NCBI GenBank assembly: GCA_927407015.1
Contig: CAKMJT010000045.1
Coordinates: forward strand, 16,033 to 80,032
Source: an uncultured Proteiniphilum sp.
GTDB lineage: Bacteria; Bacteroidota; Bacteroidia; Bacteroidales; Dysgonomonadaceae
Length of the DNA: 64,000 nt
Direction: 5' to 3'
Shown here: positions 60,896 through 64,000 of the stretch, piece after piece
Numbering within the stretch: position 1 is the first letter of the stretch
How the letters are laid out: each line of letters begins with the position of its first letter
Notes under the pieces: model-generated
The model's database searches: none
Seen by the model: only the letters and a program-made list of their open reading frames with translations
What the model was told of the DNA's origin: nothing
Made by a program: the position numbers and the translations under genes

Positions 60896-63893
60896 CCGTC
60901 AGCGATACCGCCGTCCCTCTGCCCGGTTCGGAGAGGATGGAGAGCGAACCGCGTATCTGCGTGGCACGCAGCGTCATATTCTTCAGCCCGTTGCGGCTGT
61001 CGTGGTTCTTCCCCGGCTCGAAGCCGCGGCCGTTGTCCCTGACGTGGACGGTCAGGTAGGAGTGGCTGTATCCGAAGCGTATCACCGCCTCGGTGCAGTC
61101 GGCGTACTTCACCAGGTTGTTCACCGCCTCCTTCACGATCAGGAAGATGTTGCGCCGCAGGTCCATCGTCAGGGGGAGCCGGTCCATCTCCGCGGGGGTG
61201 GTGATCTGAAAGGCGATCTCCTTCGACTCGAACAGGGGGATGGCATACTCGCGCACGCGCAGCGCCAGGTTGCGGAAGATGTCGTTCGACGGGTTCACCG
61301 ACCAGATGATGTCGTCCATCGACTCGAGCATGTCGTGGGCGCTGGTGCCGATGGACTGGATCATTTCGCCGGCGCGGGGGGTGTTGTCGAGCTGCGACTG
61401 GAGCAGGTCGCTCATGATGGAGATGCTGCTGAGCGTGGAGCCGATGTCATCGTGCAGGTCCGACGCGATGCGGGTGCGCAGGCGCTGCAGCCTGCGGCGG
61501 TGGCGGATGCGGTTGTTCCAGATGATGGTGCCGATGGCCGCGAGGAGCGCTGCCGCCAGCAGGAAGAACCAGGGCGTGAGGTACCAGGGTGTGCGGATGC
61601 GGAAGCGGAAGGAGGTCACCGGCTCCTCGCCGTCGCGGTTGATCATCCTGGCCTGCACGCTGAAGGTGTAGTTGCCGTGGGGCAGCGAGTTGTAGCTGGC
61701 GTAGTGCCTGTCGGTATAGTCCGACCACTCCTTGTCGATCCCCTCCAGCCTGTAGCGGTACGCGATGCCCTCGTTGTCCTTCAGGCGGATGGCGGTGAAG
61801 GCGAAGGCGATGAAGTTGCGGTACCAGGGCAGGCGGTAGCGCTCGCTGCGTGGCTGCAGCGCCGCCGTGTCGGGCCGACCCATGACGGATACCTCGGTGA
61901 TGATCACCCGCAGCCTGTCGTCTGACTGCGGCGGGTGGAGGCGGCTGTCCACGGCGAAGAAGCCCTCCTCGTAGCTGATGTAGGTGATGGTGTCCTCCGG
62001 CAGGATCTGGTAGACGAAGCGTCCCAGGCCGTTCTTCTCGTTGTAGCGGATGATCCTGCCGCTGCCGGTGCCGCCGGGCACCAGCCGGTCGGCGCCGTTG
62101 CGGGTGGCGAACCAGATGCTGCCGTCGCCGCCCTCGGTGATCCGGGTGATGTCGTTGCTCGACAGCCCCTCGGCGGTGGAGTAGAGACGGTAGTCCCTCA
62201 CCCCGTGCTCGTCGATGCGCAGGTGGTAGGCGCCGGTGTAGAGCGAGGAGAGCCAGAGGTCGCCGTGGCGGTCTGCCATCAGGTCCTGCACCCAGGCGGT
62301 GGCGAAGGCCGAGTCGGGCTTCAGCGACTCGTACCGGTTCTCCAGGCGGAGGGTGACGCCCTCCTCCTGCTGCGGCTCCCTGCTGAAGCGGAACAGGCCG
62401 AAGGTGTAGTCGCCCACCCAGTAATAGCCGTAGCGGTCCCTGAGGATGCCTCTGGGACGGAGGTGCACCGGACTGGCGGAGATGATGGCCGCCTTGTCCA
62501 GGCGTCGTCCGTCCCAGGTGTAGAGGCCGTCGTTGAAGCCCATCCACAGTCGTCCGCTGCCGTCCTCCTCGAAGTAGAAGCATTTCATGTCCTGCAGGTG
62601 GTGTTCCCTGAAGTCGATCACCTGCTGCAGGCGGTCCCATCGGATGGTGCCGTCGCAGGGCATGCGGTAGAGCCCCGCGTCGGTGAAGAAGTAAGCCGTG
62701 TTGCCGATGAACGCGATCGCCGTCAGTTCGCTGCCCGCGAAGGGGGTACGGCTGAACTGCTGCGCCCCCACCACGTCGTGGTCAATGTGGTAGAGCATCG
62801 TCCCCGAGGAGAGCCAGAGGCGTCCGTGGCTGTCCCGTTCGAAGAGGGTGATGCCGCTCAGCTGCCTGTTGTCGTGGGTGTAGGAGTAGTCGCCCAGTGA
62901 GTAGAGGCGGCTGACGCCCCCGGTGGTGCCCACCCAGTAGTTCTGTTCATTGTCCTGGAAGAGGCACATGGCCCCTTCGGCTGGTAACCCTGATGCCTGC
63001 GTGATATGCCGTACGATCCGGCTGCCGCTGATCTGTACCAGGCCGTTGCTGACCAGCGACACCCATATGTCGCCCTGCCTGTCGCGGTAGAGGTGGTTGA
63101 CCCGTTCCCCTGCCAATTCCGGGAAAGGCTGGGAGAGGGTGTAACGCAGGTCCCCCTTCACTGCGGAGCGAATATCGATTTCGTAGTATCCGTTGTTGGT
63201 CCCCACCAACAGCCTGTCGTCCCCGGCGAACAGCAGCTTGATCACATAGAGATCCTCCGTATCGGGCAGGTAATAAGGCTCCCGGGCCGTGTCGCCCGCG
63301 AAGAAGATCCCCACGCCCCGCAGTCCCCCGAACCAGATGTTGCCCCGTTTGTCCTGCTCCAGCGTCTGGAAGAGGTTGCCGTTCCTGCCCGCGTCGTAGA
63401 GCTGCCGGATGGTGTCGCCGGCGATCAGGTTGATGTTGCGGCTCTCGGAGAAGAGGATCTCATCGTCCGACAGCCATTTGAGCGTGCGCACCACGTTCTT
63501 GCCCAGCTGCTTCTCATGGCGGAGGTAGCGGCGGAAGGAGCCGTCGTCCTGTTCGGCGATCACCCCGTTCATGAAGGTGGCGAAGGCCAGCCTGCCCGAG
63601 GGGCTCCGGTCGATGTACTGCGAGAAAGCCTGCTCCCTGTTCACCTCGGGCATCACGCTGTTGTCGAAGCGGTAGCCGTCGAAGCGGGTGATGCCGCCGT
63701 CGGTGGCGATCCATAGATAGCCTCTGTTGTCCTGGTTGATGCTGAAGATGGTGTTGTTGGGCAGGCCGTCGTGCACGGTGTAGGTGCGGAAGAGGTATCT
63801 TTTCTGCGCGACGGAGGAGGAGAGGGGAGCCCACAGCAGCAATGCCCACAGGAGTGGGCCGAAGATCGCATGGCAGGGAGGTACGCTTTGCAT
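60882..63893 (-). CDS. Sensor histidine kinase with Reg_prop beta-propeller and YYY domain
   Basis: A 1003-aa membrane sensor. A signal peptide is followed by a periplasmic two-component-propeller region of repeats such as HDGLPNNTIFSINQDNRGYL and WIATDGGITRFDGY. Near residues 690-770 is a YYY domain (LPHGNYTFSVQARMINRDGE), then one membrane helix (PWFFLLAAALLAAIGTIIW). The cytoplasmic part is a HisKA_3-type kinase (RIASDLHDDIGSTLSSISIM, His about 800) with an ATPase domain (VRDNGRGFEPGKNHDSRNGL). It lacks the receiver and AraC domains of Bacteroides hybrid sensors, so it works with the separate NarL-type regulator next to it. The ligand is unknown, often a glycan for this architecture. Confidence 0.9.
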   Translation of the reverse strand: MQSVPPCHAIFGPLLWALLLWAPLSSSVAQKRYLFRTYTVHDGLPNNTIFSINQDNRGYLWIATDGGITRFDGYRFDNSVMPEVNREQAFSQYIDRSPSGRLAFATFMNGVIAEQDDGSFRRYLRHEKQLGKNVVRTLKWLSDDEILFSESRNINLIAGDTIRQLYDAGRNGNLFQTLEQDKRGNIWFGGLRGVGIFFAGDTAREPYYLPDTEDLYVIKLLFAGDDRLLVGTNNGYYEIDIRSAVKGDLRYTLSQPFPELAGERVNHLYRDRQGDIWVSLVSNGLVQISGSRIVRHITQASGLPAEGAMCLFQDNEQNYWVGTTGGVSRLYSLGDYSYTHDNRQLSGITLFERDSHGRLWLSSGTMLYHIDHDVVGAQQFSRTPFAGSELTAIAFIGNTAYFFTDAGLYRMPCDGTIRWDRLQQVIDFREHHLQDMKCFYFEEDGSGRLWMGFNDGLYTWDGRRLDKAAIISASPVHLRPRGILRDRYGYYWVGDYTFGLFRFSREPQQEEGVTLRLENRYESLKPDSAFATAWVQDLMADRHGDLWLSSLYTGAYHLRIDEHGVRDYRLYSTAEGLSSNDITRITEGGDGSIWFATRNGADRLVPGGTGSGRIIRYNEKNGLGRFVYQILPEDTITYISYEEGFFAVDSRLHPPQSDDRLRVIITEVSVMGRPDTAALQPRSERYRLPWYRNFIAFAFTAIRLKDNEGIAYRYRLEGIDKEWSDYTDRHYASYNSLPHGNYTFSVQARMINRDGEEPVTSFRFRIRTPWYLTPWFFLLAAALLAAIGTIIWNNRIRHRRRLQRLRTRIASDLHDDIGSTLSSISIMSDLLQSQLDNTPRAGEMIQSIGTSAHDMLESMDDIIWSVNPSNDIFRNLALRVREYAIPLFESKEIAFQITTPAEMDRLPLTMDLRRNIFLIVKEAVNNLVKYADCTEAVIRFGYSHSYLTVHVRDNGRGFEPGKNHDSRNGLKNMTLRATQIRGSLSILSEPGRGTAVSLTVKII

Positions 63894-63894
63894 G

Positions 63895-63932
63895 ATCCGT
63901 TATGGGTCGGCCCGACACGGCGGCGCTGCAGC
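63895..63932. repeat. 38-bp inverted duplication of an internal kinase-gene segment
   Basis: The 38 bp just upstream of the kinase start codon are, apart from one base, the exact inverse of 61853-61890 inside the kinase gene (coding for MGRPDTAALQ there). It joins the kinase start to the TonB-receptor remnant. Confidence 0.85.
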
Positions 63933-64000
63933 GATTCCGCCAGATTGAGATCCGGGAACTTGGCCATGTCCTCGGCCACAATGGCGTCGACCTGGATGAC
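63933..64000 (-). pseudogene. TonB-dependent receptor plug fragment (broken at 63932)
   Basis: Read on the minus strand from the window edge: VIQVDAIVAEDMAKFPDLNL then AESLQR, which is the plug start of TonB-dependent receptors (family: VDxIxAEDxxKFPDxNxAESLQRxPGVxI). The expected IPGV is missing; instead the sequence enters the 38-bp inverted duplication and then the kinase gene. The rest of the receptor upstream is outside the window. The gene is thus cut, or the join is an assembly error. Confidence 0.65.

Overview
The window reads as Bacteroidales-type (Bacteroidota) chromosome dominated by accessory DNA. Supporting signs are Bacteroidota promoters of the form TTTG-N19-21-TAnnTTTG in front of many genes, a lack of strong Shine-Dalgarno sites, and lineage-typical families: UpxY-type NusG paralogue, DUF1896 plus methylase/helicase of CTnDOT-type elements, RteC-like protein, TANFOR-like surface protein, and a Reg_prop sensor kinase. 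The genus cannot be named from sequence alone. By eye the first ~44 kb is AT-rich mobile or accessory DNA and the last ~20 kb is clearly more GC-rich core-like chromosome.

Layout. (1) 1-6.6 kb, minus strand: a heavy-metal efflux operon with a Fur-family repressor, a small Cys-rich protein, an RND pump fused to a TolC-like outer-membrane domain, an adaptor lipoprotein and the start of a PII-like protein. (2) 7.2-9.3 kb: an IS91-type transposase with a companion tyrosine recombinase. (3) 9.5-20.8 kb: fragments of conjugative or mobilizable elements (DUF1896, a 1902-aa methylase/helicase, helix-turn-helix proteins, a primase/helicase, an RteC-like protein), interrupted by a complete IS256-family insertion with an 8-bp target duplication. 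(4) 20.8-31.8 kb, minus strand: one ~11-kb defence operon with XRE regulator, SNF2 helicase carrying a degenerate PLD-like domain, an AbiEi/AbiEii pair, a DUF4391 protein, and type III-like Mod and Res. (5) 32.25-41.3 kb: a 9,054-bp integrated element bounded by 15-bp direct repeats, with a tyrosine integrase, putative arm sites, an orphan arm-domain-like protein, small HTH regulators, an inovirus/plasmid-type rolling-circle initiator, candidate origin hairpins, an HNH-like protein, a three-gene cassette ending in a HExxH metallopeptidase, and a striking palindrome-rich 154-bp tandem repeat. (6) 41.3-48.1 kb: a scarred zone with a decayed integrase, a Fic protein, several internally deleted pseudogenes, tRNA-Val, a Cys-rich copper-storage-like protein, an SDR oxidoreductase and a lone UpxY gene. 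(7) 48.3-64 kb: a DUF4143 ATPase, then a minus-strand surface-protein operon (lipoprotein, outer-membrane barrel, 2012-aa TANFOR-like protein, FN3 protein) beside a sensor kinase/NarL-type regulator pair.

How the parts connect. The same inverted-repeat box lies directly upstream of the -33 elements of both the response-regulator gene and the surface operon, so the two-component system probably controls the surface operon and itself. The 9-kb element sits next to an older, decayed integrase at a copy of the same 15-bp repeat, suggesting repeated use of one integration site. The defence genes are tightly coupled by short overlaps and start with an XRE gene that has a palindrome at its promoter. 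Best candidates for something undescribed are the 9-kb element (integrase plus rolling-circle initiator plus metallopeptidase cassette plus palindrome-rich repeat) and the AbiE-containing expanded type III-like restriction operon.
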